Shown: positions 8,057 through 17,500 of the stretch, piece after piece | How positions within the stretch are numbered: the stretch's first letter is position 1 | Layout of the letters: the number at the start of each line of letters is the position of its first letter | IMG/VR virus record: IMGVR_UViG_3300031586_000012 | Location: 1-37,207 of that record | Length of the DNA stretch: 37,207 bases | Direction: 5' to 3' (one strand) | Source: a virus | Position numbers and translations under genes: made by a program | Notes under the pieces: generated by a model | What the model saw: the letters and a program-made list of their open reading frames with translations, nothing else | Told to the model about the DNA's origin: nothing | The model's database searches: none

Positions 8057-8320
8057 TTACCTCCTTAATATATTTTTTACAGCCAAACATAGGGCTGTTC
8101 TAACTAAATGCTCAGGTCTTTCACCTGTCCTAAGATAAAAGGGGATATTCTTCCTCCTGTTTCTCATAGCATACTTTATCCGCTCAGCTTCATATATCTG
8201 TCCCCAAGTTGTTTCAGCGTCCTTGGAGCTGAACTGGACTAGCAGATTGCCTTCCTTGTCCTTGATAACCGTCTCCCCAATGACATCGTATCCTGTGCTA
8301 GTGCTTATTGCTTTTGCCAT
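8057..8320 (-). CDS. Small basic head-tail region protein
   Basis: An 87-residue protein with an N-terminal beta-hairpin-like half (YDVIGETVIKDKEGNLLVQF) and a basic helical half (IKYAMRNRRKNIPFYLRTGER). Not recognised. It lies 3 bases after the adaptor gene and 6 bases before the next virion gene. Size and position are like head-closure or neck proteins. Confidence 0.5.
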   Translation of the reverse strand: MAKAISTSTGYDVIGETVIKDKEGNLLVQFSSKDAETTWGQIYEAERIKYAMRNRRKNIPFYLRTGERPEHLVRTALCLAVKNILRR

Positions 8321-8323
8321 GAC

Positions 8324-8911
8324 CTAAAACTCCCAAGCCTTCGGTTTGGCTATATCCAGGAGATTCCTCTGGTAGATACCATATCGTTTATCTACCCATT
8401 CCTCATACCACTTAACAGAGGCAGGCACTATGGTTTTTCGCATCTCGTTCAACCATGACGTAGCAACCTTCCAAACCAATCCCTCTTTCAAGGCAATCTC
8501 CAATTCCGGCCCTAGCGTGGATACGGAATCGGTAAGCTGGTGAACCTTATGGCAATACAGGTAAATGTCATTTCCCGAAGCCGGAGCACTATCAATGTCC
8601 AGCCTGAGAATGTTCCCGAAGATGCTGACATTGCAGTATTCCGGGGGATCGCTATCTATTGGGTATTCTGCCTTCTCTACCTTGTCGCCAATCAAGCCCT
8701 CAATCGAGCTAATATCAATCTCTTTAGAACCAGTGCTAACCACAGTCTCCCTATCTTCATAAGGGCAAACCTCGGAGACTTCGACTAGGCACTCGTCAAT
8801 AGGCAGGTCCAGCTCATCATTCTTAAATGTAGGTTCTTCGCCAGATTCCTTTAGCTCATCGTGTAGAAACTGGCGGACCATAGCTTTTATCCCTTCGCGG
8901 TTATTAGCCAT
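8324..8911 (-). CDS. Head-tail adaptor/connector-like protein
   Basis: A 195-residue protein with an acidic helical N-terminus, a central beta region (residues about 55-125) and C-terminal helices (LKEGLVWKVATSWLNEMR). This is the layout of the gp4/gp16-like portal adaptors that follow the coat gene in many tailed phages and form the ring below the portal. It directly follows the small gene 8919-9092. Assignment is by architecture and synteny; no diagnostic motif was seen. Confidence 0.6.
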   Translation of the reverse strand: MANNREGIKAMVRQFLHDELKESGEEPTFKNDELDLPIDECLVEVSEVCPYEDRETVVSTGSKEIDISSIEGLIGDKVEKAEYPIDSDPPEYCNVSIFGNILRLDIDSAPASGNDIYLYCHKVHQLTDSVSTLGPELEIALKEGLVWKVATSWLNEMRKTIVPASVKWYEEWVDKRYGIYQRNLLDIAKPKAWEF

Positions 8912-8918
8912 GCCTCAC

Positions 8919-9092
8919 CTACTTCTTGACCGGCTGAAGGCAGTAATCCTTTAGCTGCTCCTCGGTCATTGAGTTAGCCATATCAATAACGGGTTTTTTG
9001 TTTTTGACGCTCTTTAAGGCGCTTTCGCCATGGCGCTTATAGCCTAGAGCCATGCAAGCCATTGTCTTTTGTGCTTCGCTTTCAGCAGGCAT
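8919..9092 (-). CDS. DUF3008-like small phage protein
   Basis: A 57-residue basic protein (MPAESEAQKTMACMALGYKR ... MANSMTEEQLKDY). The MPA-x-S-x-AQ start and the S-M-T-E-E-Q-L-K-D-Y end resemble the small DUF3008-type proteins found beside phage capsid genes, where the two ends flank a basic middle. AAGGAGG lies upstream of the ATG. It sits between the coat gene (9156) and the adaptor. Function unknown. Confidence 0.65.
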   Translation of the reverse strand: MPAESEAQKTMACMALGYKRHGESALKSVKNKKPVIDMANSMTEEQLKDYCLQPVKK

Positions 9093-9155
9093 ATTTACCT
9101 CCTTAAATGGAAGAGGGGGGATTCAACTCCCCCCTCTGTTTACCAGCTATCAGGT

Positions 9156-10295
9156 CTATTCAATCAGCCGGCAGGCCAGCTCTTCGGTCAGTGTCTTAAC
9201 ACCAACCAGCATGTCAATGGACACGGTATCAATCTTCTTGTTCATGTCGTAGCCCATGACTACTCGGCAGGACACCCCTTTGTAGGTTTCCGTCGAAGCC
9301 GCAGCGCCACCCATAGGCGGAGCCAGAGGTGCACTGACCAGGGCAAAGGCGTTCCTGTGAAAAACGATGTTGTTGCCACCATTGGTATCAACTACCACTA
9401 TGGCACCGCCCGAAGCTGCTTTAGCAACAGCAGGATAGTGTGCTACTGCGGTCCCAGGAGTGGTTGCGATAGTTGCATCCTCTAGAAGCACATAAGTGCT
9501 AGTAGAGGAATCACTGTTGGTTATGGTGATAATATCACCCTTCTTTATAGTGCAGGTTGCACCAACAGCCACTATGGTCAGGACATCGCCTGATACAACA
9601 GCAGTCGCAGTATCTGAAGTGTCTATAGTGCCCTTTTCATGGGTGACGATGTTCTGATCCATATAAAAGTCCGTGCCGAAGATTCGGCCCAGGCTCGCAT
9701 TTTTCAGAGCATCGGTGTCCCCGCGCTTCTCAGCGTTCAGGAAGGACGGGACAACGATGTAGTTCGCCTTGCCGGTGGGAGACAACACGGCCACCCTGCT
9801 ATCCATAGGCACCTTGTTGATATTCAGTTGCTTTTCGATAGCAGCCATATCATCTAGTTTGTGTGCCTCGGTGTCCGTCTGCATAGCCACATAATAAGGG
9901 ATATTGACGTACAGCCCAGCCAGAAGTAAGTCGAGATACTGAGCATGTGCCCTCATAGCAGGCTGTATTACCTGCTCAGAGTAAGCTACGATGTCCAGGG
10001 TCCTCTGCTCGCTTGTTAGTTCGAAACTCACGTCAATGAGCTTGTCCAGCTTGACGGCCACGCTGCCTTCACTGATGTTCTGGAGCGTTACGCCCGAAGA
10101 TCTATCGAACAACTCCGCTGTGAACGTTGCAGGTTTGCGTACCGTGATGGTATCACCCATCTTGCGAAATTCCTTAGAGTAATCCCGATAAACGAGCCCG
10201 GCCAAGACCATGTTATTCTCCAGAGCCATCAAAGCCTCTTTAGCTATGATGGACGGAGTTAGTACAACATTGGTTGAAGATCCCCAAGTTGCCAT
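9156..10295 (-). CDS. Major capsid (coat) protein, P22 coat-like
   Basis: A 379-residue protein forming the icosahedral shell. The start (MATWGSSTNVVLTPSIIAKEAL) and the following GDTITVRKP and FELTSEQRTLDIVAYSEQVIQPAM patterns match the P22-type HK97-fold coat proteins. Around residues 220-290 there is a Thr/Val/Gly-rich insert (beta-barrel-like), as P22-like coats carry an inserted domain. AAGGAGG stands upstream of the ATG, consistent with the most abundant virion protein. The scaffold gene is immediately upstream, the usual order. The C-terminus ends CRLIE. Confidence 0.9.
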   Translation of the reverse strand: MATWGSSTNVVLTPSIIAKEALMALENNMVLAGLVYRDYSKEFRKMGDTITVRKPATFTAELFDRSSGVTLQNISEGSVAVKLDKLIDVSFELTSEQRTLDIVAYSEQVIQPAMRAHAQYLDLLLAGLYVNIPYYVAMQTDTEAHKLDDMAAIEKQLNINKVPMDSRVAVLSPTGKANYIVVPSFLNAEKRGDTDALKNASLGRIFGTDFYMDQNIVTHEKGTIDTSDTATAVVSGDVLTIVAVGATCTIKKGDIITITNSDSSTSTYVLLEDATIATTPGTAVAHYPAVAKAASGGAIVVVDTNGGNNIVFHRNAFALVSAPLAPPMGGAAASTETYKGVSCRVVMGYDMNKKIDTVSIDMLVGVKTLTEELACRLIE

Positions 10296-10346
10296 TTATT
10301 TTTACCTCCTTGTTTTGAGGTAATGAGGGTAAAGGTTATCGAACCT

Positions 10347-11081
10347 TTATTTAGTCCCCTTTCTCCAAGCAGCGTATTGTTCTGGAGTCATTGCATCCAG
10401 TTCCTTAGCTGTAGGAGTCCGTTTTCCACCAATCGTCGGCACAGAAACAGGAGTCGTTATCCTTTCCTCGCCCTTGGTTTCGCCTTCCGGTGGTCGTTCA
10501 CCCGTTGGTTTCAACCTTTTAGCGAGTGATTCGACTTGAGCCTCAGTGGTCAAGTTAAGGTCTTTCATATCTTTTTTGAGGTCTTCGGGATTGATCTCAT
10601 ATCTGGCTGCAATTTCGTAGAGCTTCATTCCCAAAGTAACTTCCTCAGCAACCTTCACCTTTCCAGCATACTCAGCCTCTTTGCGGTTTTGCTCTTGCTC
10701 CCGCTTTGCTATAGCAGACTCGCGCTCATCTAGGCTCCTAGCCCGCCTTTTCTCAACCTGCTCAGCCTGATATTTAGCCCACTTATCAGGGTCTTCCTTA
10801 GCTTCCGCTAGTTCCTCTGCGTCTCTTTGCCTTTCCCATTCGTCTATCTTGGCGAGTCCCGCCTTGAGAGATTCCGCTTGGGCATCGAGAGTAGCCTTCC
10901 TATCGGTTAGCGATTTGTCGTCCCTACCCCGCTTAATGCGGTCGGCTTGCAATAGCTTTTCTAATTCCTCCTGTGTGTAATGAGTCTTGGCTTCCGTCGT
11001 TGGAGTAGTCCCTTCGCTACCCTCGGAAGCCTTTTCAGTTTCACTGAGGGGGTTCTCTTGGGTCTCTATGGTTTCGTCCAT
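10347..11081 (-). CDS. Capsid scaffolding protein
   Basis: A 244-residue, highly charged, largely coiled-coil protein (residues about 35-160 rich in Glu/Lys/Arg/Ala) with a flexible acidic N-terminus and a short C-terminal helical segment ending MTPEQYAAWRKGTK. A basic C-terminal helix that binds coat is a known feature of P22-type scaffolds. It lies directly upstream of the coat gene, with AAGGAGG before its ATG. A hairpin with a short U-run (11097-11131) precedes it and could set its level relative to upstream genes. Confidence 0.88.
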   Translation of the reverse strand: MDETIETQENPLSETEKASEGSEGTTPTTEAKTHYTQEELEKLLQADRIKRGRDDKSLTDRKATLDAQAESLKAGLAKIDEWERQRDAEELAEAKEDPDKWAKYQAEQVEKRRARSLDERESAIAKREQEQNRKEAEYAGKVKVAEEVTLGMKLYEIAARYEINPEDLKKDMKDLNLTTEAQVESLAKRLKPTGERPPEGETKGEERITTPVSVPTIGGKRTPTAKELDAMTPEQYAAWRKGTK

Positions 11082-11096
11082 TTTTACCTCCTTAAT

Positions 11097-11131
11097 AAAA
11101 ATGCCTCAGAATGTAAAAGATTTTCTGAGGC
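11097..11131 (-). terminator. Intra-operon terminator or attenuator before scaffold
   Basis: An 8-bp stem (11103-11110 with 11124-11131, GCCTCAGA/TCTGAGGC), 13-base loop, then ATTTTTATT on the minus strand, ending just before the AAGGAGG of the scaffold gene. The long loop and five-U tract suggest incomplete termination. A second hairpin lies just upstream (11135-11155). Confidence 0.55.
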
Positions 11132-11134
11132 TAT

Positions 11135-11155
11135 GCCACCCTTTAAGGCGGTGGC
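11135..11155 (-). promoter_or_regulatory. Hairpin upstream of scaffold terminator
   Basis: A 6-bp perfect inverted repeat (11135-11140 with 11150-11155, GCCACC/GGTGGC) between the stop of the metallopeptidase-like gene and the attenuator hairpin. It has no U-run, so it may be an RNA stability or processing element. Confidence 0.4.
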
Positions 11156-11173
11156 TTTCCCAACGACCCTATG

Positions 11174-11515
11174 TTATGGGATTAAATCTTCTAGTCTATT
11201 TACTAATTCCTCGGTGGCTTCATATATTTCACCTGACGAAGCATGGCGATAACGCCCATTTTGCTCCAATCTGCTTACAAGTAAGTGTATCGCCTCATGC
11301 TTGGCAGTGCGCTTAATATCCTTGAAGGGTTTATCTTTGTCGGGCAGCTCACTGTTTAGTGTTACAGTAGCTACCATGTTACCTTGATCAACAGAAAGAG
11401 TGGCAAAATAACCCTCTTCTGGCTCATACTTGAAATAAACCTTATAGCCAGTTAAGCCAAATACCTTCTGCCATCTTTTGAACTCGCTTTGGAATAACTC
11501 AAAGTCTGCATCCAT
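11174..11515 (-). CDS. Metallopeptidase-like protein with HExxH motif
   Basis: A 113-residue protein with H73-E-A-I-H77, the zinc-binding and catalytic motif of gluzincin/SprT-like peptidases, and a later EIYEATEELV that could give the third ligand. The N-terminal half is a small alpha/beta unit. ATG at 11515 overlaps the stop of the giant virion gene (TGATG); a GTG at 11518 is the alternative. It lies between the ejection-type protein and the scaffold, where head maturation proteases often sit, but those are usually serine or ClpP-like, so a role in maturation is only a suggestion. Confidence 0.65.
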   Translation of the reverse strand: MDADFELFQSEFKRWQKVFGLTGYKVYFKYEPEEGYFATLSVDQGNMVATVTLNSELPDKDKPFKDIKRTAKHEAIHLLVSRLEQNGRYRHASSGEIYEATEELVNRLEDLIP

Positions 11516-14500
11516 CACTTAAATAGTTCCTTAAACCCCTCCACTTGTGCCAGCTCTTCCCAGGGAGTCAGTTCATGTTCAGCTTCAGGATTTCCCCTGT
11601 CACCCACAAGTTTAGATACTTTGCCAGTCAATAGCATCCATTGGTCAAGTTCAGGATATTTAGCCCTGAAATCTAATCTATGTTGTCCTTTATCTTCTTT
11701 TAGATATTCCTTGTACAAGTTCCATACTTCTTTTGTCGGTACTTTGCTGAAGTCCTTTGACTGATTCCCCTGCACTCCTAGCCACACATCCCGGTAGTAA
11801 TCTACATGGTCCATGAAGAACCACTCTTGCTCATAGCCAGCAGTGGGAAGTTCGTAATATTCCACATAGAGGTCTATGTATTTCTCGGGTACTCCCACAT
11901 CATAGGCTTGAACTCTGTATCGAGCTTCCTTGAAAGTCATGCCGCCCCTTTCAATGTCCTCAAGACCTGCCCTCATATTCTCAATAGCTTTCGGAGCCAT
12001 GCCGCCGGTATCATCCCATTTATCAAACTCGTCAAGGAATTGCTGGTAAATCTTATCCCTGGCCAACGGTTTCACTGTAGATTTATCTATAAGTGGGTGA
12101 TTCCCTATTTCCGAATCTGTATACTCTTTGTAGAAGTCTGGATTTTCTAATAGGTATCTCTCGCGCCAGCTTCCCCACAATGGCTGTGCCGAATACTCGA
12201 CAAATGCAGGCCAGTTGCTTTCGGAATAACCCTGGCTATAGGCTTCTTTTGTATAATATGCCTTGCCGAAGGTGGTCATATCTTCGTTTTCATCGAATAA
12301 CAGTCCATGTCTGGCCGTCGCCCTGTCGTCATCATCTGAAATATAATCGTCATTGTCTGGAGTATCGTCTCCATAAGCCTCATATAAATCGAACTGTTCC
12401 CTATTAGCAACTTGTAGTTCAAGCAAGGCTAAGGGGGTATCAGATAACTTTAGCCCACGCCATTCTGCGTAAGATTGGACTCCTGCTTCTTTAGCAGCAA
12501 TATCATCCTTGAGTAAAAGTAATTGAGCTTCCCAACTACCATGCTTACCTTCTGAAACAAAGTTTTCATAGGCAAAGTGTGTCTCTAAAGAGCCTTCAGG
12601 TGGTAGAGTCATTGGTGGTATGGCATCAGCAGGTATATCCAGTGTCTTGAGTAGCCCCTTAAATTGATTGTAGGCTTCAAGGGTGAGGAGCTTTGCCTTT
12701 TCACCTAAAGCTAAAGCTAACCGGGCATTATCCATCGGGTTAGCTTTCAGCCATTCGTCTCTGGGGTTAATCCTTAGCTCCGAATGGCTATCAAGGAAGG
12801 CATCCTTATCATCTGATTCAAGATATTTGACAAGCACCTCATATTGCTGCCTGCTTACATTCCCCAGATAGGCTTTAGGATAGAGTGTGTCAAATTCTTT
12901 TAATTGGGCAAGGTTGGTTATCCTTTCCCTAGCCTTCCACTGCTGATAGTAATTGACTATTGTATCGTCATTGTCTTCCGTGTTTATTTTATAGAGTGCA
13001 ATGTTCGGGAGTATATCAGCCTTTGACTGAGCTATTTCATATTCAGCCCACGCCTTGCTTTCCTTTGATGCTGCTGGGTTATCTAGAACATCCTGTGGCA
13101 AGACATTGCTATAAACATTCCCAATATCTCTGAACCAATCAATGGTAGTGTAGAGGTTTAACTCCCGTTCCGATAATGGTTTATCTTCTTGCCCCTCCTT
13201 GACTTCACCAAGTTTCAAGTTTAGGTCTTCCACCTTCTGCTCTGCATTCTTGGCAGGGGGTTGTAGTGCCCACTGGCTGAAGAGGAAATCCTTTATGTTA
13301 ATATCTTCTCCCTCTTGCAGCTTTGTCCTGATACCCTTTTCAACCTGAACCAGATACGGGGTAGGCCATCCGGTTATCTGTCCAGCCGCTTTCGCTAAAT
13401 ACTCTACAAGAGCCGCTACATCATCGAGGCTTATATCTTTATAAGGGTCTTGTCCCTGACCGATTAACTTCTTAGCCTTGAGAAAGATATTTCTCAAGTC
13501 ATCCGCCGTCTGTGCAACCGGACTGACTTGGTAATCAAATGGCTCGTTAGTCAGCCATCCCCAGATTGACTGAACCAACTGTCCACCAATCAGTATAAAA
13601 TTCAGCGGCCCAAGAATACCAGCCCTAGCCTGTCTTTCAGGCTTCCACTGGAAGGCATCGGCAATAAACTGAAACATCATAGGCAGAAGCACCCATGCCA
13701 AAAGGATAGTCCCTGCTGCCTTTGTCCTACTTCCTCTGCCATATTTGAAGTTGCGTAAATTGTCCCCAACCATTCTGAAGTATTTGTTTGGCTGGTTCTG
13801 GAACATAGTCATTAGCTTGAGCCATGATCCACCATTCTGAATAGCCGACAGTGTATCAATGCCAAAACTAGGTTGTGTTCTATTTGTAAGGTCTTCGGCA
13901 GCAACTATAGCCTCAGTCTGTGACAGTCCCTTATTTAGTCCATCTCTATATTTAGCCCACATACCTTGAGTGACTGCGAAGGTGTCACCAAGCCTAATTT
14001 GAAGCATAAACCAATTTTTTATACTTCCCCGACCAGCTATTTCTTTGTTTCCATGCTGTGCAAGAGCAGCCGCAATATCTCGTTCAAACCCCGCCTGTAT
14101 CCTCGCTCTGAATCCTTCGGAGTTCTTATAGAGAAACTTGAAATGGTCAATCGGTGATGTCCAGAAATTCGCAATACCGGAGACAAAACCCGTCACACCC
14201 ATCTCTTGATCGGAAACATAGGCGAACAGAGATGGTATCTGCTTCAATGCGATAACTGGCTTAATAGCCAGGATTGACCTAGTAAAGTTCCTTCTGAGCC
14301 AATCAGCGATCCTATTGGTAGTCGCTGTCTCAATGCCACCCCTTGCCATTTGGTTCATAAACTTATCAATTAACTGAACGATACCCCGCCCGTGATATTG
14401 CTCTATCGCCTGTTTTATCTCTGTGTTGCCAAAGACACGGCGCATATCCCTCATGGTGGTAGCCCACGCCTTGAAGTGCTCCATCTGTTCTATGTGGTTC

Positions 14501-17500
14501 GAGAGTATTTGCGTGGCTCCATTGAACTTGAGAGGTCGTATGTTCCTCTGCCTTGCCTTCAGACTACCATTGAGAACCGAGGCATATTGAGCGGCATCCT
14601 GAAAGGTTAAAATACTCTCCGTTATATCAGCCTCAAAATCCCGCCTGATAGGTGAATACCGAGGGTTATGAGGCATATCTACATTGTAAAGCTCCTGATA
14701 TATCGGGTTTATTGTTTTGTAATAATCCTCATAAAACTTGAAGAATGAATCTGTCAACTTCTTTTCCTCGGCAGTCAGGTTGTTCTCTATAGAATTCCTG
14801 AACTCCATTGACCAGCCCATGCCGGTAGTAAAGGTGTTATTAAGAGTCGGGTCTTGCATCTGCATATACTTGGCGAGCATCTCATTTCTGGTCATCTTGA
14901 TAGTAACTGTAGTAGCTCCAGGGTGATTAGCGATATAATCGGCAGTCAGTTCAAAGGTGCCGAGATTAACTTCCTCATCAAGTCCATTAAGAACTTGGTT
15001 AATAGCACGACCACCCTTGACCCCGAATACTTCACCAACCACATCCTTGACTTTGGCATAGGCTTCTTTAGTTCCAATGAACTGCCTATTGGTTGCACGG
15101 TGAACTTGAGATACAAACTTGCTAATTTCACTCTGGTAGGGTCCAGAGGTAGTATCGAACTTGCTTAGTTTGTCAGCCAGATTATCGATACCATACTGCC
15201 AGTTGACAAAGGTATCTACCCATCCGGGCTTGGCCTCCAGTCCCTTCCCTGGTACAGCCCCGATACCTGTCTTTAATCCCTTCCCGCCAGTAAGTATATT
15301 AGAAATATCTGCGCTAACAGCCTTGATTTTCTCATTAGCAATCTCCTGTTTTGCCTGGCGTTCAGACCTCCCTATGGCTTCAAGAGTCCTGATATAATTC
15401 AGTAGGTTAGCCAACTCCTCTGAAGACATACCATCTATGCCGGCGAAGTTAAGAGCTTCATTAGCTTTGAACATTTCCTCATAAGACAACTCCCCTGATT
15501 CGTATGCCCTGATATTCGTGACAATCTTCTCCCTGGCAGTATCTCTGTCAAGTTCCAGGTTGTGATTGAGAACATCAAATAGCCTCTGTGTCTCAGGTGT
15601 GAATTTACCTTTAAGGATATGATCTTTGATTTGCGCCCTTGCTTTCTTGAGTTCCGCTCTAATTTCAGTCTTGAGAACTTTCTGGGCATTGTTTTCAGCA
15701 AATTCCATAACACGTGTCATCAATACCGTCAACTTTGTATCCGTCTTAACTCTGGCAACCGCAGATATGAATTTACCCCTGGCCTCCATCGGGAGGTTCT
15801 CTTTCACAAATTTAGCCAATGCAGCCTTAGTCTCATCAGCAGTCTTCCGTTTGCTCCACCATTCCTGATACATCCTGCCAAGCCCCTCTAACTGCCGTCC
15901 GGTTTTGACCTCTATTGGCTCAACTGGCATCTCTACTTCTGGCATACCAGCTTCGGCTTTGGGGATTGTAACCTCTGGGGTAATAGCTTCAGGTGTAACT
16001 TCTTCAGGGACAATCTGCTGCTTCATGTGCTCAACAACAACCGCTTCCGCCTCCGTCTTCGGTTTAATCTGCTCAAAGGTGATTTCTTTCTCAACTCCTT
16101 TAGCAGCATCTTCAACTACCTTTTCCAGCTCGGGATTTTGCTCTACCACATTATCAAGTGCCTTTTGTGTGGCCACATCCTCTGACAATCCCTGAGAGAC
16201 AAAATCCTCTTTGCTTTTATCAAATTGAGCCTTCTGCTCTGAATTAAGCTGCGGAATTACCCTGTTCTGTATTCTGACGATTATATCTCCGCCAGCACCC
16301 ATGCCGAGACCGGCAATCGCACCGAGCGAAAAGACTAACTGCATATCGGGATCCTGTAGCATCTCTGCAAGCCCACGCTCATCACCCATAGCTTGCTTTA
16401 GAATCATCTCCTGATAAACTTCCTCTCCACCTTCAGTTAGCCCGGTGAAGAATAACTTACCGCCTATCTTAGCGGTAGTAACCAACCCTCTTGTCACCGC
16501 TCCGGCAGCCGCTTTGCCAACTGGTGTAGGCATAAATGCAACTGCAAGTTGGAGGGCATCCAATCCAGCTAATGTGAGATTCCTTCTGAATACCTCGTCA
16601 GCTACTTGTTCTGCCTCTTCATGCGAAAGCCCCCTTGCTCTAGCTTCATCATAGGCTCCACCAGCTTCCAATGCCGATTCAATAGGTCGGCTAAGGGCAG
16701 CACCGCCAACACCAGTTATGACTGCTCTACCCACAGCCCCTAACCCCACTCTGGCAGCTATTGAGCCGGCTAAACTATAAGCACCGAGAGCAGGAACTGC
16801 CAAAAGCATCAAGGTTGGCAACATCCTCACGCCATAAGTAGCATAAAACTGAGGATTAAATAGCTGCTTCCAAGTAAACTCATCAGGTTCAAATGGTATA
16901 GGCGCAGCCTGAACCTGCATATATTTTGCAAACGTAGTTATCTTCTCTCCTATTCCCTCCGCACCACACCACTTAAAAATACCTCCAACGTTGGCTACCA
17001 AATCGCCAACACCAGCAGTAAAGGTTCCCCATTTTCCTCGTTCTACTTCTCTGGCAGCCTCTGCCTCTACAATTAAAGCACTGGGATTGAAGTAATCGCT
17101 TAGTTGTTGCTCTGTAATATCGGGCCACAATTGTCTTACTAGCCTTTCTGTAGCCTCATTCCTACCCTCGCCAATAAGGGAAGCCCTTAATGCTTGGGGG
17201 TTATCACCAAAGTATTGCACCATCGTGTCAATGTTAGTCTCCGTTACTGGCTTTAGAGCATCTATCAAATTCTGGCGTAACTCAGGACTCCCAATAGTGG
17301 GTGTAAAGAGTTCAGTTAACCATTCCTCTGTCACGCCCTCATACATTGTTCTAAGAAGCATCTCTATCTCCTCAGTCCTGCCAATCTCAAAGATGTCTTG
17401 CAGGAAGGCTTCGGGCTGAGATTGAGCATAAGCCAAAACCTCTGCAATATCCTGCTGTGGAAACACAGCCCCGAATACTTCCTCAGTCTCTAACCTCTGC

